Source: Candidatus Rokuibacteriota bacterium (lineage in GTDB: Bacteria > Methylomirabilota > Methylomirabilia > Rokubacteriales > CSP1-6). Taken from it: a stretch of 64,000 nucleotides of DNA. Location of the stretch: positions 1 to 64,000 of the forward strand of contig QHSU01000066.1 in NCBI GenBank assembly GCA_003220535.1, read 5' to 3'. Of this stretch, positions 16,817 to 25,225 are shown in pieces. The notes under the pieces were generated by a model, which saw only the letters and a list, made by a program, of their open reading frames with translations, had not been told where the DNA came from and did no database searches. Each line of letters begins with the position of its first letter. The first letter of the stretch is position 1. The translations under genes were made by a program, and so were the position numbers.

Positions 16817-18054
16817 TACACCGGAAGGAACGCGAGCAGGAGCCAGCCGAAGAAGAGCGTCACCAGCGTCAGCGGCACACCCACCTTGCAGTACTCGACG
16901 AACCCGATCTCCACGCGGGCGGCCCGGGCGGTCTCGACGACGATCAGGTTGGCGACGCTTCCCAGGATCGTCAGGTTGCCGGCGAGCGTCGAGGCCATGG
17001 CCAGCACGAGCCACGCGCGACGCGGCTCGCCGAACGAGGCGACGAGCGGCTTGAACAGGAGCACGGCCGGCACATTGGAGACGACGTTCGAGAGCACCGC
17101 GGTGACGACGGTAAGCACGGCCGGGCGATGGAGGTTCGCGGCCGCGGCCCACTGCAGCAGGAGATCGATCACCCCCGAGTGCTCGAGGCCGGCGGTGACG
17201 ACGAAGAGGCCGGCGAAGAGGACGAGCAGGCCCCAGTTGATCTCGCGGTAGACCTTCTCCGGGTTCACCCGCCGCGTGAAGAGCGTGCACGCGGCGCCGG
17301 TGACCGCGACGATGGCGATCGGCACGCCGCCGAGGAACGCGAGCAGCATGACCGAGGCGGCGGCGATCGTCTTCCACATGAGCGGATAGTGCACGGCCAG
17401 GCGCGTGTCCGGGACGATCTCGAGCGGAGTGTTCGGAAGCTGGCGGCGGTAGACCAACGCGACGACGACGAACACGCAAGCGAGGCCGACGAGGGCGATG
17501 GGCGCCTCGCGGGCGAGGAAGCTTCGATAGCTGATCCCCGAGAAGCTCCCGACGAGCATGTTCTGCGGATTCCCCGTCAGCGTCGCCACGCTCCCCACGT
17601 TGGCCGCCGTCGCGAGCGCGATGAGATACGGCATCGGCGGCAGCGCCAGCTGGCGCGTCGCCTCCAGCACCACCGGGGCCAGGACAAGACACACGACGTC
17701 GTTGACGAAGAACGCGGACAGGGCGCCGGACGCGACCACGACCGCCGCCAGCAGCGTGAGCGGCGTCCGGGCGCGCCGGAGCGCCAGCGTCATCACCAGG
17801 CGGAAGAACCCGGAGAGGCGAAGATAGGCGGTCACGACCATCATCCCGAACAACAGGACGAGCGTCGGCGCGTCGACCGCGGCGACGGCGTCGGACCACG
17901 GAAGCGCGCCGGAGGCGACCATCACGGCGGCACCGATGATGGCGACGCCCGTACGGTCGACCCGGAAGCCCGGCACGCGCCCGAGTGCGAGTCCGACGTA
18001 GCAGGCGACGAAGGCGACGACGGCGATCGCTCGACTCCACTCGCTCGCGGCCAC
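16816..18054 (-). CDS. SLC13/ArsB-type anion permease
   Basis: A 412-residue integral membrane protein with 10-12 hydrophobic segments. It matches the CitMHS/ArsB/SLC13 (ion transporter) superfamily: two inverted halves each with a re-entrant hairpin, seen as LTGNPQNMLVG (about residue 157) and LTILGSVANLIVVE (about 367). Substrates in the family include di- and tricarboxylates, sulfate and arsenite, and the sequence alone does not decide. The GTG start at 18054 gives the full first helix. It is oriented opposite to the HMGCS-like and thiolase genes on either side and is flanked by direct repeats, so it may be an insertion into an older gene pair. Confidence 0.8.
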   Translation of the reverse strand: MAASEWSRAIAVVAFVACYVGLALGRVPGFRVDRTGVAIIGAAVMVASGALPWSDAVAAVDAPTLVLLFGMMVVTAYLRLSGFFRLVMTLALRRARTPLTLLAAVVVASGALSAFFVNDVVCLVLAPVVLEATRQLALPPMPYLIALATAANVGSVATLTGNPQNMLVGSFSGISYRSFLAREAPIALVGLACVFVVVALVYRRQLPNTPLEIVPDTRLAVHYPLMWKTIAAASVMLLAFLGGVPIAIVAVTGAACTLFTRRVNPEKVYREINWGLLVLFAGLFVVTAGLEHSGVIDLLLQWAAAANLHRPAVLTVVTAVLSNVVSNVPAVLLFKPLVASFGEPRRAWLVLAMASTLAGNLTILGSVANLIVVETARAARVEIGFVEYCKVGVPLTLVTLFFGWLLLAFLPV

Positions 18055-18091
18055 GGCTCAAAGCATACCTGTGGGTCTCCCAGGGCCCTGC

Positions 18092-18097
18092 TAGAAT
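18092..18097 (+). promoter_or_regulatory. TAGAAT box upstream of the thiolase gene
   Basis: TAGAAT lies about 95 bases before the thiolase ATG. The transcribed leader would include the direct repeat at 18130-18177 and then GGGAGG as ribosome binding site. Confidence 0.4.
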
Positions 18098-18129
18098 TGG
18101 AGCCCACGATTCGATTGATCGAGGGCAGT

Positions 18130-18177
18130 GCGAGCTGAGCGGCGGCCGCGCCGCGAGGCGAGCGCTTCAACGATCGA
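18130..18177. repeat. Direct repeat, copy 2 (GCGAGCTGAGCGGC family)
   Basis: Same sequence family as 16747-16788, in the same orientation, carrying 6 extra bases (GGCCGC-type) in the middle. It ends at GATCGA, just before the thiolase ribosome binding site. Confidence 0.55.
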
Positions 18178-18192
18178 GGGAGGTCCGGGCTG

Positions 18193-19392
18193 ATGGCGAG
18201 CAACGGGATCCGTGATCGGGTAGCGATCGTCGGTATGGGCTGCACGTCGTTCGGCGAGCACTGGGACAAGGGCGTCAACGACCTGCTCGTCGACGCCGCG
18301 AAGGACGCGCTCGCGTCGGCGGGGGTCGCGCTCGGCGACGTGGACGCGTTCTGGCTCGGCACGCTCTATTCGGGCCAGTCGGGCCTCACGCTCTCACGCC
18401 CCCTCAAGATCGACTACAAGCCGGTGAGCCGGCTCGAGAACTACTGCGCCACCGGCTCCGAGGCCTTCCGCAACGCCTGCTATGCGGTCGCCTCGGGCGC
18501 CTACGACATCGCGATGGCGATCGGCGTCGAGAAACTGAAGGACTCCGGCATCTCCGGCCTTCCCGGGATCGCCGCCCCCGGCGACGGCACCAGGGCCGGC
18601 CTCACCGCGCCCGCGACGTTCAGCCTGCTGGCCCCGGCCTACGCCAAGAAGTTCGGCGTGGACGACGCGGTGCTGAAGGACGTCATGACGCGGATCGCGT
18701 GGAAGAATCACAAGAACGGCGCCCTGAACCCGCGCGCGCAATTCCGCAAAGAGGTGCCCAAGGAGACGATCGCCTGCTCACCGCTCGTCGCCGGCCCGCT
18801 CGGGATCTTCGACTGCTCGGGCGTCAGCGACGGCTCCGCGGCGGCGATCATCGTCCGCGCCGAGGACGCGCGCCGCTACACCGACAAGCCGCTCTACGTG
18901 AAGGCGCTCTCGTTCATCGCCGGCCCCGCCGCCGGCCCCTTGGACCCCGACTACGACTACACGACCTTCCCGGAGGTCGTCGCCTCCGCCATCGACGCGT
19001 ACGCCCAGGCCGGCATCAAGGACCCGCGCCAGGAGCTCGCGATGGCCGAGGTGCACGACTGCTTCACGCCGACCGAGCTCGTGCTCATGGAAGACCTCGC
19101 TTTCGCCGCGCGCGGCACGGCGTGGAAGGAAGTCCTTGCGGGCACCTTCGATCTCGACGGCGAGCTGGCCGTGAACCCCGACGGCGGCCTCAAGTCCTTC
19201 GGTCACCCGATCGGCGCCTCGGGCCTCCGGATGCTCTTCGAGGCGTGGCTGCAGCTCCGCGGCGAGGCCGGCAAGCGCCAGATCGCGTCGGTCGCGCGCG
19301 GCCGCAAGCTCGCGCTGACGCACAACCTGGGCGGCGCACCCGGAGAATGCGTGTCGTTCGTCAGCGTGGTGGGGTCGGAGCCGGCCGCGTAG
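18193..19392 (+). CDS. Thiolase / acetyl-CoA acetyltransferase-like (SCP-x type)
   Basis: A 399-residue thiolase. The acylated cysteine is C85 in ENYCATGSEAF; the second active region reads VHDCFTPTE (about 290-298), and GHPIGASG carries H338. The family's second Cys near the C-terminus is represented by GAPGECVSFV. It is closest in pattern to SCP2/non-specific-lipid-transfer thiolases that condense or cleave acyl-CoA, often encoded with a DUF35 protein as here. A functional complex with the HMGCS-like/DUF35 protein upstream is inferred. The start has GGGAGG upstream. The 3' end overlaps the convergent LLM gene by 32 bases. Confidence 0.85.
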   Translation: MASNGIRDRVAIVGMGCTSFGEHWDKGVNDLLVDAAKDALASAGVALGDVDAFWLGTLYSGQSGLTLSRPLKIDYKPVSRLENYCATGSEAFRNACYAVASGAYDIAMAIGVEKLKDSGISGLPGIAAPGDGTRAGLTAPATFSLLAPAYAKKFGVDDAVLKDVMTRIAWKNHKNGALNPRAQFRKEVPKETIACSPLVAGPLGIFDCSGVSDGSAAAIIVRAEDARRYTDKPLYVKALSFIAGPAAGPLDPDYDYTTFPEVVASAIDAYAQAGIKDPRQELAMAEVHDCFTPTELVLMEDLAFAARGTAWKEVLAGTFDLDGELAVNPDGGLKSFGHPIGASGLRMLFEAWLQLRGEAGKRQIASVARGRKLALTHNLGGAPGECVSFVSVVGSEPAA

Positions 19393-20392
19393 CGGGCGCG
19401 AGCGTCTGGACCGCGTCGAGCAGGATCGCACGCCGCCGCGCCGGGTCCGTCTCGAGCGTCGAGAGCGCGAGGAACGCGGTATCGATGCCGGCGTCGAGAT
19501 AGCGGCCGATGTGCGCGCGGATCTCGGCCATCGATCCACGAATGATCAAGTCGTTCATCACCCTCTCGGGCACCGCGCCGACCGCGGCCTTCCGATCACC
19601 GCTCTGCCACGCATTCCACATCGGCTCGAGCACGCTTGCGCGCCCGAGCCATTCCTGGAACGCCCGGTAGACGGGGACATTCAGGTACGCGGTGACGTGC
19701 CGGCGCACCGCCAGGTCCGACGCCGGGCTCGGCGGGTCGACGTTGATCAGGAGACGCGCGGTGATCTCGATCGTGGCGGGATCGCGCCCGGCCTTCTGCG
19801 CGGCCTCGCGGACGACAGCCACCGACTTCGGCACGTCCTGCGCGGAAAGCCAGTTGAGGATCGCGCCGTCGCCGACCTCGCCCGCGACGCGCAGCATGCC
19901 CGGTCGGAGCGCCGCGACGTAGATCGGGATCGGCTGCGCGGGCGGGCGGCTCAGGCGGAACCCGTCCACCGAGAAGGTCTCGCCCCGGAACACGACGCGC
20001 TCTCCCGCCAGGGCGCGACGCAGAAACTGCGCGCTTTCGCGCACGCGGGTCGCCGGCCGGCCGAACACTCCCCCGTTCCACGCCTCGACGATCGGCTGGG
20101 AGCCCGACCCGATGCCGAGACAGAAGCGGCCCGGCGCGACTTCGGCGACGCCGGCCGCGCACATCGCCAGGGTCGCCGGCCCTCGCGTGTACACGTTCGC
20201 GATCGCCGTCCCCAGCCGCATGGACGTCGCCATTCCGACGACGGCCAGCGGCGCGAAGCAGTCGACGCCGTCGGCCTCGAGCGACCAGGCATCCACGTAG
20301 CCGAGCCGCTCCGCGGCGCGCGCGATCTCCGCGTGCTCGGCCAGCGCGAAGCCGTCGAGCGGCACCGACAGCGCCCAGCGCTTGGGGTTCAC
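19361..20392 (-). CDS. LLM-class (F420-type) oxidoreductase
   Basis: A 343-residue luciferase-like TIM-barrel oxidoreductase. Typical features are the opening RWALSVPLDGFALAEHAEIARAAE-like strand-helix unit, DGVDCFAPLAVVGMAT, RLGTAIANVYTRGPA, and GRFCLGIGSGS, the pattern of F420- or FMN-dependent hydride-transfer enzymes such as methylene-tetrahydromethanopterin-reductase-like proteins. The substrate is unknown. GTG 20392 is chosen because the in-frame extension has no start signal and would overlap the LarA-like gene; GGAG is upstream. It is the last gene of the glnD-side operon. Confidence 0.82.
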   Translation of the reverse strand: MNPKRWALSVPLDGFALAEHAEIARAAERLGYVDAWSLEADGVDCFAPLAVVGMATSMRLGTAIANVYTRGPATLAMCAAGVAEVAPGRFCLGIGSGSQPIVEAWNGGVFGRPATRVRESAQFLRRALAGERVVFRGETFSVDGFRLSRPPAQPIPIYVAALRPGMLRVAGEVGDGAILNWLSAQDVPKSVAVVREAAQKAGRDPATIEITARLLINVDPPSPASDLAVRRHVTAYLNVPVYRAFQEWLGRASVLEPMWNAWQSGDRKAAVGAVPERVMNDLIIRGSMAEIRAHIGRYLDAGIDTAFLALSTLETDPARRRAILLDAVQTLAPATRPAPTPPR

Positions 20393-20405
20393 GGCCGCAT
20401 TGCCC

Positions 20406-21788
20406 TCACTCCGGGCGCGCAGGGGCCGGCTGCCTGACGTGGGCGATCGCGCAGTCGCGGCCATGGATCGTCTCGGCGCGAGCAAGCGCCTCCTCGACGC
20501 TCGCGGCGACCTCGAAGCCCAGGTGTCGGGGCACCGCGGGGTCGCGCGGCCCGACGACGATGACGCGACCGATGCGGCTCAGGCGCTTGAGGGGATAGAC
20601 CGCGAAGATCGCGTGGACGGGATGGAAGCCGTAGTGCCCGCGGTAGGCCTCGATGTACTCCGGCCGGCGCGCGTAGTCGTCGGCGAATCGGCGCATGATC
20701 TCGTGCGGATCGCGCGTGAGCCCGAGGACGCGCTCCCACACCTCCGGATACGAGGGATGGGCGACGCGATCCCAGCGCTCGGGCACCGGCGTCGCCAGGA
20801 TCACGGTGCAGCCGGGCGCTCCGACCGCCTCGACGAGCCCGCCGAGATAGCCAAGCCCCGACGAGATCAGCGTGAGGATCGGATTGACATGGGAGAAGAC
20901 CGCGTACGGGCTGTCGTCGGGGACGCCGTAGACCAGGACGTCGAACCGCTCCCGGGCCAGCTCGCGCCGCGGTGGGAACATCGTGCCCATCGCGCTCAGA
21001 ATCGCGCGGCGCGAGTCGTCGACCGAGCCGGCGACGACCTTCGCCACGCGCAAGGGATCGGCCAGGAGCGTGTCGATCTTGAAGACGCGGCGGCCGAGGC
21101 GACTCTCGAGATGGCGGCCCATCTCGTCGAGCACCGCGTGCATGCGGTTGCCGTGGACCGACATCGACATGCCGTCGGGCGTGTGGGTCACGCGGATCGT
21201 GGCGTACGTCGACAGCCCGACACAGACAGACTTCCAGCCGCCGTTGAAGCCCCGCATGTACCCCGCGTTCACGTAGACGGTGAGATCGGACTCGGCGACG
21301 AGCCGATGCGTGACGACGGGGTACCCGTGCTCCGGCGTCGGGCCCAGGCTCACGAGGGCGCTCGGGTCCTCGGCGTCGTGGCAGAGCAGGCGATCGCCGA
21401 ACTCGGCGACGAGACCGGCTCCGAGGATGCGCGCGAGCTCAGCCGGCCGGAGCTTTCGGTGGAGCGCGTTGGCGCAGATCAGCGTGACCTGCCGCCGCGA
21501 GACTCCCGCCGTCGCCAGCTCCGCGAGCACGGCCTCGATCCCGACCGAACGGATCGGGCCATAGGACGGCACCGTCGCGTCGTCGAATGCGATCGTGACC
21601 GTCGCGTCGGGCTTCACCAGCTCGCCGAGGCGCGGCAGCCCGAGCGGCCGGGCCAGCGCCTCGCCGACGGCCGCCTGGAGATCCGCCACCGGTGCGGGGG
21701 TGACGGCCTCCGTGTTCGACAGGCTCCGCGTCCGCTCTGGGAGCCTCGCGGGCAGGGTGGCCTCGCCGTAGGGCAGCTCCACGTTCAC
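20406..21788 (-). CDS. LarA-like (lactate racemase/DUF2088) protein
   Basis: A 460-residue protein of the LarA family. The N-terminal domain includes TIAFDDATVPSYG (about 63-75) and an LHRKL segment, where LarA has the HxxxH region used for the nickel-pincer cofactor, followed by RLLCHDAEDPS. A C-terminal domain contains GWKSVCVGL and VNPILTLISSGLGYLGG. LarA homologues racemise or epimerise 2-hydroxy acids, but many have other substrates, and the cofactor-making genes larB, larC and larE are not in view. GTG 21788 is preferred to a start at 21830: GAGGAA sits 6 bases upstream and the methyltransferase stop is 10 bases away. Confidence 0.78.
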   Translation of the reverse strand: MNVELPYGEATLPARLPERTRSLSNTEAVTPAPVADLQAAVGEALARPLGLPRLGELVKPDATVTIAFDDATVPSYGPIRSVGIEAVLAELATAGVSRRQVTLICANALHRKLRPAELARILGAGLVAEFGDRLLCHDAEDPSALVSLGPTPEHGYPVVTHRLVAESDLTVYVNAGYMRGFNGGWKSVCVGLSTYATIRVTHTPDGMSMSVHGNRMHAVLDEMGRHLESRLGRRVFKIDTLLADPLRVAKVVAGSVDDSRRAILSAMGTMFPPRRELARERFDVLVYGVPDDSPYAVFSHVNPILTLISSGLGYLGGLVEAVGAPGCTVILATPVPERWDRVAHPSYPEVWERVLGLTRDPHEIMRRFADDYARRPEYIEAYRGHYGFHPVHAIFAVYPLKRLSRIGRVIVVGPRDPAVPRHLGFEVAASVEEALARAETIHGRDCAIAHVRQPAPARPE

Positions 21789-21798
21789 GACGCGTTCC

Positions 21799-22623
21799 TC
21801 ATCGGCGGTTCTGCGCGACCACGATGACATGGGCGCTGAGACCGAGCAACGTCGGCTCGCGCTCGACCGACCGGGCTGCCCAGATCAGGCGCTCGCGCTC
21901 CCGGGGATCGGCCCAGCGCGACTCGAGATCGGGCAAGAGCCACGCCGGGCCCTCGACACCGAGGAGCTCGAGCACGGTGAGCCCCGCCTGCGTGACCTCG
22001 GCCGCGAGCTCGTGGGGCAGGTGGAAGTAGGCGGTCGTGAAGTAGTCTTCGCTCGTCGGGTTGCGGTGTTGGCCGTCGGTGAGATCACGCTCGACGATCG
22101 CGACGTAGGCCTGGTCGCGGAAGAGGCCGCCGAACAACCCATCGAAGAGCGAGGCGAAGCGCGAGATCCCGGCGGCGAACAGGACGCCGCCGGGCTTGAG
22201 CTCCCGCCGAGCCTCGCCGAGCGCCACGATCCGGTCCGGCTGCTGCGTCAGGTGATAGAGCGGGCCCAGCAGCAGCACGGCGTCGGCGCTCGCGTCCGGC
22301 CGCTCGAGCCGCCGCGCGTCGCCGACGCGCGCACTCGCGAGCTCGCGCCCGGGCTGGCGGCCCGAAGCAACGCGCGCTTGATCGACATGCATCGGGCTCG
22401 CATCGATCAGGTGCACCTCGTGGCCGAGCGCGGCGAGCCAGCACGCGTAGACACCCGGACCGCCGCCGACGTCGAGCACGACGCGCCCCGGCGGCAGATG
22501 GCGCAGGATGATCTCCTGGGTACGCGCGAGCTCGACCTGGCCGGCGCCGCCCAGGAGGCGAGCCGCCTCACCGGCCTGCCTGTAGTACGTGATGATCTCG
22601 GGCGGGAGTGGCTCGGGATTCAC
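21799..22623 (-). CDS. Class I SAM-dependent methyltransferase
   Basis: A 274-residue methyltransferase with the glycine-rich SAM motif VLDVGGGPGVYACWLAALG (about 57-75), the acidic residue ending strand 2 in VHLIDASP, and ADAVLLLGPLYHL as motif IV. It resembles small-molecule methyltransferases rather than RNA or protein enzymes; the substrate is unknown. The GTG start overlaps the transglycosylase stop by 4 bases (GTGA), so it is part of the minus-strand operon led by glnD. Confidence 0.85.
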   Translation of the reverse strand: MNPEPLPPEIITYYRQAGEAARLLGGAGQVELARTQEIILRHLPPGRVVLDVGGGPGVYACWLAALGHEVHLIDASPMHVDQARVASGRQPGRELASARVGDARRLERPDASADAVLLLGPLYHLTQQPDRIVALGEARRELKPGGVLFAAGISRFASLFDGLFGGLFRDQAYVAIVERDLTDGQHRNPTSEDYFTTAYFHLPHELAAEVTQAGLTVLELLGVEGPAWLLPDLESRWADPRERERLIWAARSVEREPTLLGLSAHVIVVAQNRR

Positions 22624-25223
22624 GGCCCGCCGTAGATCCGGCGGTACTCGTCCCAGGAGAAGACGACCTTCTTCACGTAGAGGCGGGTCTCGTCGAACGG
22701 GATCTGCTCGACGAACGCCTCGACGTCGTCGCTGCGGCGCGCCGCCCACCACTGGCGGACGCGATTGGGGCCGGCGTTGTAGGCGGCCACCGCCAGGCGC
22801 GCGTCGGGAAACTCGCGCAAGAGGCCGGCGAGGAAGCGGGTGCCGAGCTCGATGTTGACCCCGGGATCGTCGAGGTCGACGGCCGTCGCCATCAGCCTGG
22901 CCGTCGCCGGCATGAGCTGCATGAGCCCGCGCGCGCCGGCGCGGGAGAGGGCGCGCGGGTAGTAGCTCGACTCCTCGCGCACGACCGCGGCGACCAGATA
23001 CTGGTCGAGCCCGGTGCGCTGCGCGGCGTCCCGGACCTCGTCGCGCCACGCGTACGGATAGAACATCTCCCAGAACGCACGCGGCAGCGTCGGGTCTCCG
23101 GTCGCCGCGAACGTCTGAAAATGCCGGCGCATGATGCGGAGCGCCAGGTGATAGCGCTCGACCGCGACGTACGTGCCCGCCAGCCCGTAGAGGCGCACGG
23201 GATCGGTGAGCGCGCCCTGGACGATCTCCTCGAGGTCCTGGGCGGCATCTTCAACGAGATTGATCCGCCGCAGCAGCTCGACACGCGCGAAGCCGGGATC
23301 GTCGGCGAGGGCAGCGCGCGGCTCGGGCGGGAGCGCGATCGGCGCGGCCACCCCCCCTTCCCGGGCGCGGCCGAGGCGCCCGGCCGCGAGCATGCCGTAG
23401 TAGCTCCGTGGCGCTTCGGCAAGGATCTGGCTGTAGAGCTCGGGCGCGCCGGCGTCGCCCGCCTGCTCACGGCCTCGGGCCGCCCAGTAGAGCGCCGGGT
23501 GTCGGTAGCCCCCGGCGGTCCCGAGCTCGGCGAGGCGGGTCCAGGCCTTCTGAGCGCCATGCGCGTCACGTTTACCGTACGCGAGCCAACCCAGCCGCCA
23601 GAGGGACGCCGCCGCGGCCTCGCGCGTCGGATGGTTGGCGACGACCTGGCGATAGACCGCGGTCGCCTCCACCTCACGAGCCTGGTCTTCCAGCACCCGG
23701 CCCTTGAGATAGAGCGCTTCGGACTTCTCGGCTTCGGGACCTGCCGAAACGACGGCGTCGAGCGCGGTCAGCGCCCGCGCCCGCTCGCTGGCGCGCACGA
23801 GGAGCCGCGCCTGCTCGAGCCGCAGCGCCGGGCGTCGCTCGGCGGGCGACCGGTCGGCGAGGAGTCCGAGCGTACGCGCCGCCTGCTCGTGGCGGCCGAG
23901 CCTCCGCGCGCCGTCGACGACGACACGGAGCGCGCGCGTCACGACCGCCGTCTCCTTGACTTCGTCGACGAGACGCTCGGCTTCGCTCATGGCGACGTCG
24001 GCCACGCCGCTCCGCAGGAGCCGCTCGGCACGGTCGATCCGCTGGGCTGGCGTCAATGGGGGCAGCTGGACGCCGGTCGCCTGCAACGCGACGATCCTGT
24101 CGCTGGCGCCGTCGGCGTAGCCGCTCGCGGGCGTCAGGATGCGCACGTCGCGATAGGTCAGCGCTGCCGCGTCGAGCTGGCCGAGGGACTCCGCCGACAT
24201 GGCGAGCAAATAGAGCGCACCCGCGAGATCGGGCGAGTCGGGATAGTCGTTGATCAAGCGAACCAGGACGGTCTGCGCCGCGGCCTCCTGGCCCGCGCGC
24301 AGGTCGAGCGTCGCGGCGAGCACCAGGGCCCGGGGCGCCAGGCGACTACGAGGATAGCGTTCCGGAACGCTCAGCGCGGCCGCACGCGCGGCGGCGAGGT
24401 CGTCGCCCCGAGAGAGCGCTTCGGCCAGAAGGTAACGGACGTGGTCGCCGATCAAGCTGTCTCTGGCCCCGTCGAGCCCGAACTCGCGGATGAGCGGCTC
24501 GACCTCGCCCTGCTGGTAGGCTTCCACGGCTGCCGCCCAGCCCTTTGCCGCCGGCTCGGCGTCGGTGCCCGGCGCCTCGGACTGCGCCACGACGGCCACC
24601 GGCGCCAGGAGCACGGCCACGCAGAGCACTATGCGCAGGAGCGCGGCGTCGCGTGTCGCGCGCCAGGTGAAGGCGATGCGCTGGATCGCCGTGAGGTTCG
24701 AGAGAATGGCGAGGACCCACAGCGAGGGCTCGAGGAGATCGAGGAGCGCGCCGGCGATCAGACAGATCATGCGCTCGGGGCGTTCCATCATGCCCACGGT
24801 GCAACGCACGCCGATCGACTCGGCCCGCGCCTTCGTGTAGCTCACCATCATCGAGCCGATCAGCCCCGCCATCGCGACGACGGCGCCGCGCGGTTGGGGC
24901 ATCTGGGCGAAGAGCACGACGATGCCGAGCAGCACGACCAGGTCGGAGTACCGGTCGATGACCGAGTCGAGAAACGCGCCGAACGCCGACACCTGGCCGG
25001 AGGCGCGCGCCAGCGAGCCGTCGAAGAAATCGCAGAGGCCGGCCAGGATGAGGAGGACGCCGGCGGTGCGCAGCCGGCCCGTGGAGAACGCCGTGGCGGC
25101 CAGCAGGCTCACGCCGAGTCCGATGATCGTCAGGTGGTTCGGGCGCAGGTGGAACCGTTGATAGAGCACGCGCCCGATCGGGTCGATCCAGAGGCGCACC
25201 GGCTCGCGGTAACGGCCCAGCAT
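22620..25223 (-). CDS. Fused CDP-alcohol phosphatidyltransferase and lytic transglycosylase
   Basis: A single 867-residue frame. Residues 1-190 form a CDP-alcohol phosphatidyltransferase with the complete family signature (D65, D68-G69, A72-R73, G82, D86, D90) and several membrane helices. Residues 196-214 (LRIVLCVAVLLAPVAVVAQ) look like a signal peptide or extra helix, followed by helical TPR-like repeats (about 220-690) and a C-terminal SLT domain with catalytic Glu in REESSYYP, then GLMQLMP and AYNAGPN. This would join phospholipid head-group synthesis to peptidoglycan cleavage. No stop or ribosome binding site separates the halves, but an internal GTG at V199 could allow a separate second product. 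It starts 2 bases after the glnD stop. Confidence 0.8.
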   Translation of the reverse strand: MLGRYREPVRLWIDPIGRVLYQRFHLRPNHLTIIGLGVSLLAATAFSTGRLRTAGVLLILAGLCDFFDGSLARASGQVSAFGAFLDSVIDRYSDLVVLLGIVVLFAQMPQPRGAVVAMAGLIGSMMVSYTKARAESIGVRCTVGMMERPERMICLIAGALLDLLEPSLWVLAILSNLTAIQRIAFTWRATRDAALLRIVLCVAVLLAPVAVVAQSEAPGTDAEPAAKGWAAAVEAYQQGEVEPLIREFGLDGARDSLIGDHVRYLLAEALSRGDDLAAARAAALSVPERYPRSRLAPRALVLAATLDLRAGQEAAAQTVLVRLINDYPDSPDLAGALYLLAMSAESLGQLDAAALTYRDVRILTPASGYADGASDRIVALQATGVQLPPLTPAQRIDRAERLLRSGVADVAMSEAERLVDEVKETAVVTRALRVVVDGARRLGRHEQAARTLGLLADRSPAERRPALRLEQARLLVRASERARALTALDAVVSAGPEAEKSEALYLKGRVLEDQAREVEATAVYRQVVANHPTREAAAASLWRLGWLAYGKRDAHGAQKAWTRLAELGTAGGYRHPALYWAARGREQAGDAGAPELYSQILAEAPRSYYGMLAAGRLGRAREGGVAAPIALPPEPRAALADDPGFARVELLRRINLVEDAAQDLEEIVQGALTDPVRLYGLAGTYVAVERYHLALRIMRRHFQTFAATGDPTLPRAFWEMFYPYAWRDEVRDAAQRTGLDQYLVAAVVREESSYYPRALSRAGARGLMQLMPATARLMATAVDLDDPGVNIELGTRFLAGLLREFPDARLAVAAYNAGPNRVRQWWAARRSDDVEAFVEQIPFDETRLYVKKVVFSWDEYRRIYGGP

Positions 25224-25225
25224 CG

